Shown in pieces: positions 5,517-5,989 of a stretch of DNA of 5,989 bases. Source of the stretch: Candidatus Nitrosopelagicus sp. GTDB lineage: Archaea > Thermoproteota > Nitrososphaeria > Nitrososphaerales > Nitrosopumilaceae. The notes beneath the pieces are model-generated. The model saw nothing but the letters and a program-made list of their open reading frames with translations, was not told the origin of the DNA and searched no databases. Where the stretch lies: assembly GCA_012964965.1 (NCBI GenBank), contig DTTB01000153.1, forward strand, positions 1 to 5,989. Reading direction: 5' to 3'. Numbering within the stretch: position 1 is the first letter of the stretch; each line of letters starts with the position of its first letter. Made by a program: the position numbers and the translations under genes.

Positions 5517-5989
5517 CTATCGATTTTTTGTATTATAGGAGGCTGCTTTTCGAAGGATTTTCAATAACTTGAAATAATCATTTATTATTGAAAAACTAAA
5601 TTTACTTGATCCTTCCTGACGGTTTACACAGACAAACGGAACTTCCTTAACTTTTGCTCCCTTAGTTTTCACTAGAATTTCTAAAAGGATTTTGTATCCA
5701 ATAGCCTCGAAAGATAAATTTTTAATTAAATCTTTTTTTAACGCAAAAAGACCAGTCATAGAATCTTTGACGTCTAATCCTAACCATAATCCGGCTAAAC
5801 CGTTTCCAACTTTACTAATCAATTTTCTGGTGAGAGGCCATTTTACATATTTTCCACCTTCCACATATCTAGAACCAACTACAATGTCTAACTCATTATT
5901 TACCAACTCATCATACATGGTTGAGATCATTTGAGGTGGATGGGAAAAATCACTATCCATAACTAGAACAAATTTACCGTGAGCTAGAT
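5517..5989 (-). CDS. Family 2 glycosyltransferase, dolichyl-phosphate mannose synthase-like (partial, N-terminus outside)
   Basis: The frame is open from the TAG at 5517-5519 to the right edge, giving 156 visible residues; the Met codon at 5958-5960 is internal, since LAHGKFVLV precedes it in frame and belongs to the fold. VMDSDFSHPP contains the DxD-type metal and nucleotide-sugar motif of GT-A enzymes and matches the DPM1 family, where polyprenyl phosphate receives a sugar from GDP-mannose or UDP-glucose. Further matches are DIVVGSRYVEGG, the Arg/Asn-bearing helix before VKDSMTGLFALKK (equivalent to the D-x-x-S-G-F segment), GYKILLEIL, VKEVPF and RQEGSSKF. The protein ends about 25 residues after the last motif with no membrane helices, so it is the soluble or peripheral DPM1 type rather than one with GtrA-like or UPF0104 tails. 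About 80 N-terminal residues are missing. It converges on the cupin gene. Sugar donor and lipid acceptor cannot be read from the sequence. Confidence 0.9.
   Translation of the reverse strand, partial: LAHGKFVLVMDSDFSHPPQMISTMYDELVNNELDIVVGSRYVEGGKYVKWPLTRKLISKVGNGLAGLWLGLDVKDSMTGLFALKKDLIKNLSFEAIGYKILLEILVKTKGAKVKEVPFVCVNRQEGSSKFSFSIINDYFKLLKILRKAASYNTKNR

Noticed and set aside
5692..5934. An 80-codon plus-strand ORF at the right edge.
   Set aside because: It lies wholly inside the glycosyltransferase on the opposite strand, which has clear family motifs; this frame has none.

Overview
This window looks like part of a nucleotide-sugar and surface-glycan biosynthesis cluster from an AT-rich genome. 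The organism is probably an archaeon, and my best guess is a Nitrosopumilus-like member of Thaumarchaeota/Nitrososphaerota. The reasons are the low G+C, the lack of any Shine-Dalgarno-like sequence at a suitable distance before the six visible start codons, T-rich rather than hairpin-like gene ends, and the general look of the proteins. This placement is an inference from style; no phylogenetic marker is present.

Layout: the first 55 bases are probably the last codons of a dTDP-glucose 4,6-dehydratase (rmlB). Six complete plus-strand genes follow. They are a long-form glucose-1-phosphate thymidylyltransferase (rmlA type, 88-1155), a Nudix protein resembling GDP-mannose mannosyl hydrolase (1162-1614), a UPF0104/LPG-synthase-TM flippase-like membrane protein (1625-2575), a GDP-mannose 4,6-dehydratase (gmd, 2643-3695), a three-domain sugar C-methyltransferase (3737-4999) and a small RmlC-like cupin (5053-5484). 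The cupin converges on a minus-strand dolichyl-phosphate-mannose-synthase-like family 2 glycosyltransferase (5517 to the right edge), whose N-terminus lies outside the window. The 32-base convergent gap carries a T-run for each strand.

How the genes may work together: rmlB and rmlA would give dTDP-4-keto-6-deoxyglucose. Gmd would give GDP-4-keto-6-deoxymannose. The C-methyltransferase family acts beside a keto group on nucleotide sugars, and the cupin could epimerise or isomerise a keto-sugar. The Nudix protein could hydrolyse or monitor GDP-mannose. The membrane protein and the glycosyltransferase point to transfer of sugars to a lipid carrier at the membrane. The simplest reading is production of one or more deoxysugars, one of them possibly C-methylated (branched), for an N-glycan or S-layer/cell-surface glycan. 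No ketoreductase, aminotransferase, rmlC or rmlD is visible, so the final sugar cannot be named.

There are no RNA genes, mobile elements, CRISPR arrays or large repeats that I can support. No gap between genes exceeds 70 bases.
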